Below, piece after piece: positions 16,925 to 25,161 of a stretch of 59,571 nt of DNA. The notes below the pieces were generated by a model that saw nothing but the letters and a program-made list of their open reading frames with translations, ran no database searches and was not told the DNA's origin. Numbering within the stretch: position 1 is the first letter of the stretch; the number at the start of each line of letters is the position of its first letter. A program made the translations under genes and the position numbers. This DNA is from Oceanobacillus profundus (GTDB lineage: Bacteria; Bacillota; Bacilli; Bacillales; Amphibacillaceae), in the NCBI RefSeq assembly GCF_003515705.1, contig NZ_QWEH01000023.1, positions 1 through 59,571 of the forward strand. Direction: 5' to 3'.

Positions 16925-18289
16925 TTAAGCAGATTTTGATTTCGCAGCTCTTTCTTGCTCTTTTTCTTCTTTCGCTATTTTCAGGAATCGTTTTGTTTCA
17001 TAAGCTACGACGCCAGATAGCCCGAGGAGTCCGATTAAGTTAGGTATCGCCATTAATGCATTAAAAATGTCTGAAAATAGCCACACGATATCAATAACTG
17101 TAGTTGCACCAAAGAAAACAGCAACAACCCATACAAACCGATAGATTGTAATTGCCTTTGGACTCTTGAATAAATAGTTAAGGCACTTTTCCCCGTAATA
17201 GGACCAGGCAATAACCGTAGAATAAGCAAATAGGATTGTCGTGATACTTACAATTAAGACTCCAGGCGTTCCTAAGAAAACACCAAAGGACTCACCAGTT
17301 AAGGCACCACCTGCTACACCAGTTTGGTGCAGATCTGCCATAACAATCGTAATTCCAGTGATACTGCAAACAATGATTGTATCGATAAATACCTGTGTCA
17401 TTGAAACGAGGCCTTGTCTTCCTGGGTAGTCTGTTTTTGCTGCAGCAGCTGCAATGGGAGCAGAACCAAGACCTGCTTCGTTTGAGAAAATCCCACGTGC
17501 AACTCCGTATCGGATAACCGTACCTAGGATACCACCACCGACAGCACTTGCAGTAAATGCATCTGTTAGGATGAGGTTAATAGCGGCTGGAACAATATCA
17601 AAGTTAAGCGTCATGATAATTAAGCCACCGATAATATAAAATACAGCCATGATTGGTACAAAGAAAGCAGTTACACGTCCAATACTTTTAATTCCACCGA
17701 GAATAACCAATGCAGTAACAATAGCAAGAATAATTCCAGTAACCCATGTTGGAATGTTAAATGAATTTTCAGCAGCAGCGGACACGGCGTTTGTTTGTAC
17801 CATGTTACCAATTCCGAATGCTGCAATTGATCCAAAAATCGCAAATGCAACAGCTAGCCATTTTAATTTTAAGCCTCTTTCAAGGTAGTACATCGGTCCC
17901 CCGGACATTTGTCCGTCCTCACCTTTGACCCTGTACTTTACAGCCAGCACGGCTTCCGCGTATTTTGTTGCCATACCAAAAATCGCCATGACCCACATCC
18001 AAAATACAGCTCCTGGCCCCCCGGCAATAACAGCTGTAGCTACCCCTACAATGTTACCAGTCCCAATTGTTGCCGCCATTTGCGTGGTTAAGGCTTGATA
18101 ATGGGAAATATCTCCATCTGACAACTTATCTTGCTTTTTGCGACTGAATGCGTTTAATAACGCTGTTGGTAACGCGAGAATTTGCACAAAGCCAAGTCTG
18201 AAAGTTAAATAGATCCCTGTTCCAACAATAAGAATTAATAATGGCGGTCCCCAAACAAACGCACTTACTTGTTCTAAAAAACCTATCAT
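16925..18289 (-). CDS. Alanine/glycine:cation symporter (AGCS) family, AlsT-like
   Basis: A 454-residue sodium-coupled amino acid symporter with about eleven membrane segments. Diagnostic blocks are GTGIYLTFRLGFVQ, TQMAATIGTGNIVGVATAVI, AGGPGAVFWMWVMAIFGMAT and GARGI-type VARGIFSNEAGLGSAPIAAA. The ATG at 18289 follows AAGGGGGATG. A charged C-terminal tail (KEEKEQERAAKSKSA) is cytoplasmic. Convergence on a glutaminase gene favours glutamine or alanine as substrate (B. subtilis AlsT transports glutamine), but the family also includes Ala and Gly carriers. Confidence 0.9.
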   Translation of the reverse strand: MIGFLEQVSAFVWGPPLLILIVGTGIYLTFRLGFVQILALPTALLNAFSRKKQDKLSDGDISHYQALTTQMAATIGTGNIVGVATAVIAGGPGAVFWMWVMAIFGMATKYAEAVLAVKYRVKGEDGQMSGGPMYYLERGLKLKWLAVAFAIFGSIAAFGIGNMVQTNAVSAAAENSFNIPTWVTGIILAIVTALVILGGIKSIGRVTAFFVPIMAVFYIIGGLIIMTLNFDIVPAAINLILTDAFTASAVGGGILGTVIRYGVARGIFSNEAGLGSAPIAAAAAKTDYPGRQGLVSMTQVFIDTIIVCSITGITIVMADLHQTGVAGGALTGESFGVFLGTPGVLIVSITTILFAYSTVIAWSYYGEKCLNYLFKSPKAITIYRFVWVVAVFFGATTVIDIVWLFSDIFNALMAIPNLIGLLGLSGVVAYETKRFLKIAKEEKEQERAAKSKSA

Positions 18290-18498
18290 TGAATCATCCC
18301 CCTTAATTACTTATACTTACTAATATTTCGAAAATTGGATGAGTTGTCAAGAGGAAATAAAAGTTATTTTAGTCTGTAAAAACTTCTGAACTACTTAAAC
18401 GCTATAAAATCGATTGACAAAATCCCTAGCTAATAATGATTTATCGAAAGGGTTCGACATAATAAAACAAAAAATCATCCATTCCTATTTATAATTTT

Positions 18499-18528
18499 TT
18501 GCTTATGAACCACTATATTGCTTATAAT
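18499..18528 (+). promoter_or_regulatory. Sigma-A-type promoter of the phosphatase operon
   Basis: TTGCTT (18499-18504) and a perfect TATAAT (18523-18528) are separated by 18 bases, 27 bases before the start codon at 18555. Confidence 0.65.
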
Positions 18529-18554
18529 AGAAAATGGAGAAGGGAGTTATCATC

Positions 18555-19034
18555 ATGGACATTCGTGTACTATTTGTTTGTTTAGGTAATATTTGCAGGT
18601 CGCCAATGGCAGAAGCTATTTTTCGTGATTTAGTGGAAAAAGAAGGACTTTCTGATAGAATTAAGGTGGATTCAGGGGGGACTGGTGATTGGCATGTTGG
18701 AAATGTACCACATGAAGGAACAAGAAAATTATTAGACCGTGAAGCAGTTTCGTATGAGGGCATGTTCGCACGACAAGTGAAGGAACAGGATTGGGATGAC
18801 TTTGATTACATTATTGCAATGGATGATCAGAACATAGCTAATCTGAACAAGATCCGAAAGGTGCTGGATGACTCGGTAACAGTCGCGAAATTAATGGATT
18901 TTGTCGAAAACCCAGAGGATGTAAACGTTCCGGATCCATATTATACGGGGAATTTTGAATACACCTATCAGTTAGTTTTAACAGGTTGTGTTCATTTACT
19001 AAAATCTATAAAGCATACATACCATATTGTTTAA
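18555..19034 (+). CDS. yfkJ: Low-molecular-weight protein-tyrosine phosphatase, YfkJ-like
   Basis: A 159-residue phosphatase. The P-loop VCLGNICRSP near the N-terminus holds nucleophile Cys9 and Arg15; the general acid is the Asp of VPDPYYTG near residue 122. Length and motif order fit cysteine-based LMW-PTPs. The ATG at 18555 is 8 bases after AAGGGAG; the open frame begins 7 codons earlier without a ribosome site. It heads an operon with a YtxH-like protein and a YihY-type membrane protein, the same order as yfkJ-yfkI-yfkH in B. subtilis as I recall it. Confidence 0.92.
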   Translation: MDIRVLFVCLGNICRSPMAEAIFRDLVEKEGLSDRIKVDSGGTGDWHVGNVPHEGTRKLLDREAVSYEGMFARQVKEQDWDDFDYIIAMDDQNIANLNKIRKVLDDSVTVAKLMDFVENPEDVNVPDPYYTGNFEYTYQLVLTGCVHLLKSIKHTYHIV

Positions 19035-19048
19035 AGGAGAGAATGAAA

Positions 19049-19336
19049 ATGGGAAAACGTAGAATCATTTTAAGTATGACTATTGGGGCTGTAGTAGGTG
19101 GGGCTGTCGCTTTATTCGACAAAAATACGAGAAGCTATGCGAAAGGAAGATTTGACGCAGCGAAATCATGCTCATCTCACTTTATTAGTAACCCTTCTGA
19201 AGCAATTCATAGCTTGCGTAATACCTTTGATGAATTAAATCAAACGATTGCAAGTGGTGCAGAGAATGCAATCAATGCTTTAGAGCAAGTAGAATCAACG
19301 CTAGAAAAGGTTACGAATAAAAAAGGGTTAAACTAA
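19049..19336 (+). CDS. YtxH-like small membrane-anchored protein
   Basis: A 95-residue protein with one N-terminal membrane segment (IILSMTIGAVVGGAVALF) typical of YtxH-domain proteins, followed by a helical, probably cytoplasmic part. AAAGGAGAGA precedes the ATG at 19049; the ATG two codons upstream is too close to it. It lies 14 bases after yfkJ, at the position of yfkI. Function unknown. Confidence 0.75.
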   Translation: MGKRRIILSMTIGAVVGGAVALFDKNTRSYAKGRFDAAKSCSSHFISNPSEAIHSLRNTFDELNQTIASGAENAINALEQVESTLEKVTNKKGLN

Positions 19337-19382
19337 ATATAGTAAAGTAGAAGAACGTATTGAAAATGATTTACTATATTTA
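19334..19382. repeat. Long-range inverted repeat between yfkI-like and yfkH-like genes
   Basis: TAAATATAGTAAA (19334-19346, beginning with the stop codon) and TTTACTATATTTA (19370-19382) are perfect 13-base arms around 23 bases. AU-rich and without a T run, it could be an mRNA stability or processing hairpin inside the operon rather than a terminator. Confidence 0.5.
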
Positions 19383-19402
19383 ATTTATGGGAGCGAGTGA
19401 AC

Positions 19403-20224
19403 GTGAAAAAAATACTAATTCTTGGGAAGCAGTTCTATCAGCGCGTCGAAAATGTGGATGTGTTTGGTCTTGCTGCACAGTTAGCATATTTTTTTCTGTT
19501 GTCACTGTTCCCATTTTTATTATTTCTATTAAATTTAATTGGATATTTACCGCTTGATGCTCAAGTAATTTTAGATACGATTGCAACCTATGCGCCCCCG
19601 CAAGTAATGGAATTGATCAATAATAATATTGGTCAAATGCTCAACCAGCAAAATGGTGGTCTGCTTTCTATTGGGATTATCGGTACACTTTGGGCTGCTT
19701 CGAATGGGGTTAACGCCATAACCAAAGCATTTAATCGAGCGTATGAAATCGAGAATAACCGTTCTTTCTTTTTTGGGAGACTAATCGCGATATTACTAAC
19801 CATTGCCATCGTAATTGTCATTATCATCGCATTAATTTTACCGGTTTTTGGAAGAATGATTGGCTTGTATTTGTTTTCCATATTTGGTTTATCAGAAGAC
19901 TTTTTGCAAACCTGGGAAACATTTCGCTGGGGCATTTCTTCTGCGATCTTCTTTATTGTGCTTCTCTTTCTCTATAAATTAGCACCTCATAAACGGATAT
20001 ACTTTAAAACTGTTATTATAGGTACTGCATTCGCTACGATAAGCTGGCAGTTCGTATCATGGGTATTTTCCTTCTATGTCATTACGATTGGTGATTACTC
20101 TGCTACATACGGAAGTCTAGGGGTAGTCATTATACTGATGTTCTGGTTTTATCTATTTGGCATCATTATTATTCTTGGTGGTGTATTAAACGCATTTATA
20201 GAAAAAGTATATAGACGCCCATGA
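19403..20224 (+). CDS. yfkH: YihY/BrkB (UPF0761) family membrane protein, YfkH-like
   Basis: A 273-residue inner-membrane protein with six predicted hydrophobic segments. Typical blocks are LAAQLAYFFLLSLFPFLLFL, WAASNGVNAITKAFNRAYEI, YKLAPHKRIYFK and SATYGSLGVVIILMFWFYL. Two in-frame GTG codons compete; 19403 is chosen because GGGAG is 9 bases before it but only 3 before 19397. The family was once called ribonuclease BN by mistake; its real role is unclear. Confidence 0.85.
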   Translation: MKKILILGKQFYQRVENVDVFGLAAQLAYFFLLSLFPFLLFLLNLIGYLPLDAQVILDTIATYAPPQVMELINNNIGQMLNQQNGGLLSIGIIGTLWAASNGVNAITKAFNRAYEIENNRSFFFGRLIAILLTIAIVIVIIIALILPVFGRMIGLYLFSIFGLSEDFLQTWETFRWGISSAIFFIVLLFLYKLAPHKRIYFKTVIIGTAFATISWQFVSWVFSFYVITIGDYSATYGSLGVVIILMFWFYLFGIIIILGGVLNAFIEKVYRRP

Positions 20225-20235
20225 TCCGTGAAAGA

Positions 20236-20265
20236 AAATAGCTACCCCCTAAAAGGCAGCTATTT
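20236..20265. terminator. Bidirectional terminator between yfkH-like and zosA-like genes
   Basis: AAATAGCTACC (20236-20246) pairs with GGCAGCTATTT (20255-20265) around an 8-base loop. A and T residues flank both sides, so it can serve both convergent genes. Confidence 0.7.
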
Positions 20266-22191
20266 AAGTAAACGCAAACTATTTAAAATAACGAGGATAG
20301 TGCTCCCTTCATGACCAATAACACCGAGTGGTAAATCAATAATTTGAAAGTAATTTGTAAGAACAAGCAACAAAATGATGGTTAAAGAAAAGATGATATT
20401 CTGTTTAATAACACGATTCATTCGTTTGGATACTTGAATTGCGTTTGTGATTTTTGTTAGGTCATTTTTCATCAATACCATATCTGCTGTATCGAGTGCG
20501 ATGTCTGTTCCTTCTCCCATTGCAATACTTACATTGGCATTCGCTAAAGCAGGAGCGTCATTAATGCCATCTCCGACCATTGCCACCGTTTTGTATTGCT
20601 TCCTAAACGATTTGACGTATTCGACTTTATCCTGTGGAAGACAATTGGCCTTGTATTGGTTTATGCCAACTTCCTCGGCAACAGCTTTAGCCGTCAATTC
20701 ATTGTCACCAGTAAGCATAATCGTTTCAATGCCATTTGACTTTAAGTTATGAATCGCTTCTTTTGCTGATTCTCTTGTCGTGTCTTTTAGGATAAACATA
20801 CCGATAATTCGCTCATTTATTTGAATGAAGGTAGATGTTTTTTCAGCAGTGGATTGTTTGTCTGCGTATTGTTGTTGAAAGGCCACTGTTAACTCTTTCC
20901 CTACAAAGTCTGCTTTACCAATTCTCCACTCATTATTTCCTACTGTAGCGATAATTCCTTTTCCACTAATATTTTTTAGATGCTTAATCTCAAAAGTAGG
21001 AGCTAGGACTCCAGCTTTATCCAAACAATACGCAGTTATCGATTTGGCAATAGGGTGTGTCGATTCTTTTTCAATAGCCCCGATAATAGACAAGATTTCC
21101 TTTTCATTAACAGCTTCGTCCATATATACATTTGTTACGGCTGGCTTCCCTTTGGTAAGTGTCCCTGTTTTATCCAATGCAATAGCTTGGATGTTGCTTA
21201 AATTTTCAAGGTGTACGCCACCTTTAAAAAGAATCCCTTTCCTTGCAGCATTCGATATAGCGGATAAGGTTGCAGGTGAGATGGAAGCTACGAGTGCACA
21301 AGGAGAAGCTACAACTAGTAACACCATTGCCCGGTAAATACTGTCAGAAAGTGTCCAGTTAAATAAAAGATATGGAAGAAACATCATAATAGCTACAATT
21401 GCTAGCACTCCATATACGTATGTGCTCTCGAACTTTTCAATAAACAGCTGTGAGGTTGATTTCTCCTCTTGTGCAGATTGGACAAGCTGGATAATTTTTT
21501 GGAATAAGGTTTCATTTGGTTTTGTTGTAATCTTTATTGTTAATGTACCATCTAGGGCTACAGTGCCTGCGTACACATCATGCTGATTTTGTCTGTAGAT
21601 AGGCAGTGATTCACCAGTAATCGTGCTTTCATCAATCGTAGAAGCACCCTTAACGATAACTCCATCAGCTGGAATGCGTTCACCAGCCCTTACGAGAATA
21701 GTATCGCCAATTTTCAGCTGGGAAACAGGTATTGTCGTTTCTCGTTTGTCTTGCAAGAGTAAAGCCTCTTCAGGTTGTAATTCCATTAATGATGAGATTG
21801 CTCGATTGCTTTTATTCATCGAATAGGTTTCAAGAGCACCAGACAATGCAAAAATAAAAATTAAAATAGCGGCTTCTGTCCAATAACCGATTGTGATTGC
21901 TCCAATTGCGGCAAGAATCATTAAGATTTCTACATTTAATTTCTTTGTTTGAATCGTTTCTGTGATGCCTTCCTTCGCTTTCGCATATCCACCAATTGCA
22001 AATGCAAATCCATGAAGCGTAAACCAAAGAACAGAGGTTAATTGATCTTTAAAAATCCATGCTAGGAGTAGTAGGAGCCCGCTAATTAGCGCAGCAATTA
22101 ATTCGTGATGCTCATAAATAGCTACTGTTTTTAACTTGGAAATTGGAGTCTTCCAAGTTGTACGTTTCATTTCTAAAGTATCAGTAGACAT
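20260..22191 (-). CDS. zosA: Heavy-metal P1B-type ATPase, ZosA/CadA-like
   Basis: A 643-residue metal-transporting ATPase. It has no N-terminal CxxC metal-binding domain. Motifs: SPC in the membrane channel at 296-298, the phosphorylation site DKTGT at Asp340, HP in ESTHPIAKS, TGDN, GDGINDAPALANA, and the C-terminal GHEGSTILVILNSLRLL of Zn/Cd-type pumps. AAAGGAGG precedes the ATG. In B. subtilis the related ZosA is a peroxide-induced zinc importer under PerR. The near-perfect PerR box upstream supports orthology over a CadA efflux role. Confidence 0.85.
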   Translation of the reverse strand: MSTDTLEMKRTTWKTPISKLKTVAIYEHHELIAALISGLLLLLAWIFKDQLTSVLWFTLHGFAFAIGGYAKAKEGITETIQTKKLNVEILMILAAIGAITIGYWTEAAILIFIFALSGALETYSMNKSNRAISSLMELQPEEALLLQDKRETTIPVSQLKIGDTILVRAGERIPADGVIVKGASTIDESTITGESLPIYRQNQHDVYAGTVALDGTLTIKITTKPNETLFQKIIQLVQSAQEEKSTSQLFIEKFESTYVYGVLAIVAIMMFLPYLLFNWTLSDSIYRAMVLLVVASPCALVASISPATLSAISNAARKGILFKGGVHLENLSNIQAIALDKTGTLTKGKPAVTNVYMDEAVNEKEILSIIGAIEKESTHPIAKSITAYCLDKAGVLAPTFEIKHLKNISGKGIIATVGNNEWRIGKADFVGKELTVAFQQQYADKQSTAEKTSTFIQINERIIGMFILKDTTRESAKEAIHNLKSNGIETIMLTGDNELTAKAVAEEVGINQYKANCLPQDKVEYVKSFRKQYKTVAMVGDGINDAPALANANVSIAMGEGTDIALDTADMVLMKNDLTKITNAIQVSKRMNRVIKQNIIFSLTIILLLVLTNYFQIIDLPLGVIGHEGSTILVILNSLRLLK

Positions 22192-22224
22192 GACAGTTAC
22201 CTCCTTTTAATAATGTTTACCTTT

Positions 22225-22255
22225 TTATAATAATTCTAATTAGATATTTATTATT
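22225..22255 (-). promoter_or_regulatory. PerR box and promoter of the zosA-like gene
   Basis: TTATAATAATTCTAA (22225-22239) matches the PerR consensus TTATAATnATTATAA at 13 of the 14 defined positions. On the minus strand a TATAAT lies just upstream, so the box covers the transcription start region, where bound PerR would block transcription. Consistent with peroxide-inducible zosA in B. subtilis. Confidence 0.8.
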
Positions 22256-22329
22256 ATATCAGCAAAGAGGCAAGAGTCAATATAAATTTTGCAAATAATA
22301 AACTTTCCTTTTTTGCATATGTACAACTA

Positions 22330-22366
22330 AGCCATGCACCAAAGTTTTAGGTGCATGGCTAGTTTT
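22330..22366 (+). terminator. Terminator-like hairpin in the zosA / ABC-transporter gap
   Basis: AGCCATGCACC (22330-22340) and GGTGCATGGCT (22350-22360) form an 11-bp stem followed by AGTTTTC. No gene ends here on either strand, so it is either a leftover or an early-termination signal for transcripts from the zosA side or of the ABC operon leader. Confidence 0.5.
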
Positions 22367-22425
22367 CTAAAAATAAATTTATAGAAACAGATTAATTGTT
22401 ACAATTTTTTAGTAAAATCATTTAA

Positions 22426-22465
22426 AACAGAATTCATTACGTTGTTTTATCAACTTAATTCTGTT
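22426..22465 (+). promoter_or_regulatory. Inverted-repeat operator candidate upstream of the amino-acid ABC genes
   Basis: AACAGAATT (22426-22434) and AATTCTGTT (22457-22465) enclose a smaller GTTG/CAAC hairpin. Position, about 45 bases before the start codon and overlapping likely promoter elements, suggests a regulator site or leader structure. The regulator is not identifiable. Confidence 0.45.
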
Positions 22466-22508
22466 ACAATTGCATTTGAAAATTATATATAACAAAGGGG
22501 TGCTTTTG

Positions 22509-23369
22509 GTGAAAAAGCTTAAGTTATCTTTAATGCTTTTAGCTTTAGTTATGATTGCTGTGCTAAGTGCATGTGGCAATTCTGGAGATACAGCAGGGGA
22601 AGATTCATCAGATGAAAGATGGGAAGCAATTCAAGATGCAGGTGAGCTTATAGTCGGAACTTCCGGTACATTAATTGCTGCATCCTATTACGATGAGAAC
22701 GATGAATTAACAGGTTATGATGTGGAAGTAATGCGCGAAATCGCAGAACGTTTAGATCTTGAAGTAAGCTTTGAGATAATGGGAATTGACAGTATGCTTC
22801 CAGCAATTCAAAGTGGAAGAATTGATGTGGCAGCGAATGATATCGAGCCTACTGATTCAAGAAAAGAAGAATTTAATTTCAGCGAACCATATAAATATTC
22901 CTATTCGACAATGGCGGTTCGTGAATCCGATAACTCTGGAATCGAGTCATTAGAAGATTTAGAAGGCAAAAAAGCAGGTGGTGGAGCAACGACAATTTAC
23001 AGTCAAATTGCCGAGCATTTTGGTGCTGAGGTTGTGACATATGGAAACGCTCCAAATGAGGCTTATTTAAGCGATGTTAGCAATGCGCGTACTGATGTTG
23101 TTATTAATGACTATTATTTAACGAAATTTGGTGTCGCAGCATTTCCTGATTTCGATTTGCATTTGCATCCAACATTAAAATTCCATCCAACTGAACAGGC
23201 GGTTGTTATACCAAAAGGTGCGGATAAATTAACGGAAGAGATTAACCGTGTATTAAGTGAGATGCGTGAAGATGGAACATTATCAAAGTTAGCAATCCAA
23301 TTTTATGAAGAAGATGCTTCTGAAAAACCAGAAGGCGATATTGAAGAAATAGAAGGTCTTGATCTGTAA
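22509..23369 (+). CDS. Amino-acid ABC transporter substrate-binding lipoprotein
   Basis: A 286-residue type 3 solute-binding protein. The lipobox LSAC with lipidated Cys22 ends the signal peptide; the mature part has ELIVGTSGTLIAASYY, GYDVEVMREIAERL, DSMLPAIQSGRIDVAANDIE and EEFNFSEPYKYSYSTMAV, as in polar amino acid or cystine binders (TcyA-like). A GTG at 22509 is taken as start, following AAAGGGGTG; 13 upstream codons are open but lack a ribosome site. The next gene is the cognate permease; no ATPase gene follows. Confidence 0.88.
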   Translation: MKKLKLSLMLLALVMIAVLSACGNSGDTAGEDSSDERWEAIQDAGELIVGTSGTLIAASYYDENDELTGYDVEVMREIAERLDLEVSFEIMGIDSMLPAIQSGRIDVAANDIEPTDSRKEEFNFSEPYKYSYSTMAVRESDNSGIESLEDLEGKKAGGGATTIYSQIAEHFGAEVVTYGNAPNEAYLSDVSNARTDVVINDYYLTKFGVAAFPDFDLHLHPTLKFHPTEQAVVIPKGADKLTEEINRVLSEMREDGTLSKLAIQFYEEDASEKPEGDIEEIEGLDL

Positions 23370-23382
23370 GGGGAATTGATAA

Positions 23383-24066
23383 ATGAACTTCAATGGATTT
23401 GATTTCGGAGGATTATTTGACATTGAATTAGCCATTAATAGTTTACCCTTTGTCCTAGAGGGATTGCCAATGACATTGATTGTATCGATAGCTGGAATGG
23501 GAATAGGTCTTGTATTAGGCCTGTTCCTAGCTTTAGCTAGAGGATCAAAGCATGTTCTATTACGCATTCCAGCACGTGTTTATATTTCTTTTATGCGTGG
23601 TACACCAATGCTCGTATTTCTTTTTATACTTTATTTTGGTCTGCCGGTAGTTGGTATTCAATTCACAGCAACAGCAGCAGCTATTATTGGTTTTGGGCTG
23701 AATAGCGCGGCATATATTGCTGAGGTGGACAGGGCTTCGCTTAATAGTATTGATACAGGACAATGGGAATCGGCAAAGGCATTGAATATGCCATACTGGA
23801 CAACACTGCGAAAGATTATCTTGCCTCAAGCAACGAGGATAGCAATCCCGCCACTCACAAATGTGTTCATGGACGTTGTAAAAGCTACATCATTAGCAGC
23901 TGTTATTACCGTTCCAGAGCTATTTCAGAAGACACAGATTGTAGCAGGAAGAGAATTTGATGCGATGACAATGTATGTCCTTGTAGCACTTATTTATTGG
24001 CCAATATGTATATTAATTGGCGTTTTACAAGAACGATTAGAAAAACGATATAGTCGATTTGTTTAG
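23383..24066 (+). CDS. Amino-acid ABC transporter permease
   Basis: A 227-residue HisM/TcyB-type permease with five membrane helices and the EAA loop ESAKALNMPYWTTLRKIILP that docks on an ATPase, plus the early motif SFMRGTPMLVFLFILYFGLP. It begins 13 bases after the binding-protein stop. A terminator follows at once, so the operon lacks its ATP-binding subunit, which is usually the third gene in such cassettes. It probably uses an ATPase encoded elsewhere. Confidence 0.9.
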   Translation: MNFNGFDFGGLFDIELAINSLPFVLEGLPMTLIVSIAGMGIGLVLGLFLALARGSKHVLLRIPARVYISFMRGTPMLVFLFILYFGLPVVGIQFTATAAAIIGFGLNSAAYIAEVDRASLNSIDTGQWESAKALNMPYWTTLRKIILPQATRIAIPPLTNVFMDVVKATSLAAVITVPELFQKTQIVAGREFDAMTMYVLVALIYWPICILIGVLQERLEKRYSRFV

Positions 24067-24070
24067 GTAG

Positions 24071-24098
24071 GGTTGCTCAATCTTGGGCAGCCTTTTTT
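24071..24098 (+). terminator. Terminator of the two-gene ABC operon
   Basis: GGTTGCTC pairs with GGGCAGCC (two G-T pairs) around a 6-base loop, followed by six T. It begins 4 bases after the permease stop. Confidence 0.85.
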
Positions 24099-24224
24099 AG
24101 TGCAACTGGAACGTGAATAGGTTGAAAAGAAAAAAAGCAGAAAGTAATTTAGTCAATTTCATGAAGTAATGTATAAATTCCTCCTCAATCGAAAAAAATA
24201 GGGAAAAAGAAAGGAATGGGAAAC

Positions 24225-25019
24225 ATGAAATTAAATAAAATGACCAAGTTTGTCATAATTGCTTTCTTATTAAGTATGCTTTTCCCATCGGTCGGATCGG
24301 CTGCCAAAAAATCAGAGGACGCTGTTGAAATTCCAAACCATGTGTTGAATATAGCGAAAGAAAATACGTTTCCAAATTCAACAGAGGACCAGGAAGTCAT
24401 TGAGCCAAGCGAACTAACCCAGGAATTGCTTGACGCATTATCCATACCTGTTGAAAACCCTGATCTGATTAAAATGCTAAATGAAACATCATTAAAGCCT
24501 TCACCGGTTGCTATCGGTTACCGGGGAATGGTCTATCTTGGACGCTGGCCGTTAAATTATCAATCAGATGAATCAAATATCAATTGGGAATACCAGCCAA
24601 TCAACACAAATGAATTGAGTAATTATGGTGAGGAAGCGCCACAAAATATGAATTATATTCAACAGGAAGAAAAGGAAATTAAAGGTGCCTTAACCAATAA
24701 AATTACAAATCCGGAAGATGTTAAAAAAATGATGCTGCTTAAATCAAAGGAAAAAACAAAACTTCCACTTTCTTATCAGACGATAATCGGCAAAAATACG
24801 AAGAAAGATAATTCCTATGCAATACCAGCTAAGAAAAATGGAACTTTGCAAGCATTTGCTCCTGCAGTGAATGAAAAAGGGCAGGTTACTTTTGGAGAAG
24901 TTTATCTTCAGTTAAAAGGCTCGAAGAAATCCCTAGTAGTTAAAAATGTTACGAAGCAAGGGATTGGTGCTTGGATTCCCGTTCAGGATCATGTATCCTT
25001 TTCATTTCAATTAAAATAG
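24225..25019 (+). CDS. yfkD: YfkD-like exported protein
   Basis: A 264-residue protein recognised as the YfkD family by IPNHVLNIAKENTFPNSTED, SPVAIGYRGMVYLGRWPLNY and WEYQPINTNE. Residues 1-25 are a signal peptide (KFVIIAFLLSMLFPSVGSA). The ATG at 24225 suits the AGAAAGGA ribosome site better than the ATG three codons earlier. Function unknown; the family is confined to bacilli. Its presence near yfkJ-like and pdaA genes repeats the neighbourhood of the B. subtilis yfk-yfj region. Confidence 0.85.
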   Translation: MKLNKMTKFVIIAFLLSMLFPSVGSAAKKSEDAVEIPNHVLNIAKENTFPNSTEDQEVIEPSELTQELLDALSIPVENPDLIKMLNETSLKPSPVAIGYRGMVYLGRWPLNYQSDESNINWEYQPINTNELSNYGEEAPQNMNYIQQEEKEIKGALTNKITNPEDVKKMMLLKSKEKTKLPLSYQTIIGKNTKKDNSYAIPAKKNGTLQAFAPAVNEKGQVTFGEVYLQLKGSKKSLVVKNVTKQGIGAWIPVQDHVSFSFQLK

Positions 25020-25026
25020 TTACAAG

Positions 25027-25056
25027 CCCTGTGAATTTATTTACAGGGTATTTTAT
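25027..25056 (+). terminator. Terminator of yfkD-like gene
   Basis: CCCTGT (25027-25032) and ACAGGG (25043-25048), extended by three weaker pairs, then TATTTTATTTT. Confidence 0.8.
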
Positions 25057-25161
25057 TTTCATAAAAGGGTTGAAAAATCCGTTTTAATGCTTTATCATAT
25101 TAAAGTATTAAAGTTAAATTCAATTACACAACATAGATAAGGACATAGGGGGAAGCTTGAG

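Noticed and set aside
17454..17888. Plus-strand frames inside the AGCS gene
   Set aside because: Hydrophobic membrane genes often leave open frames on the other strand; no start signals or homology.
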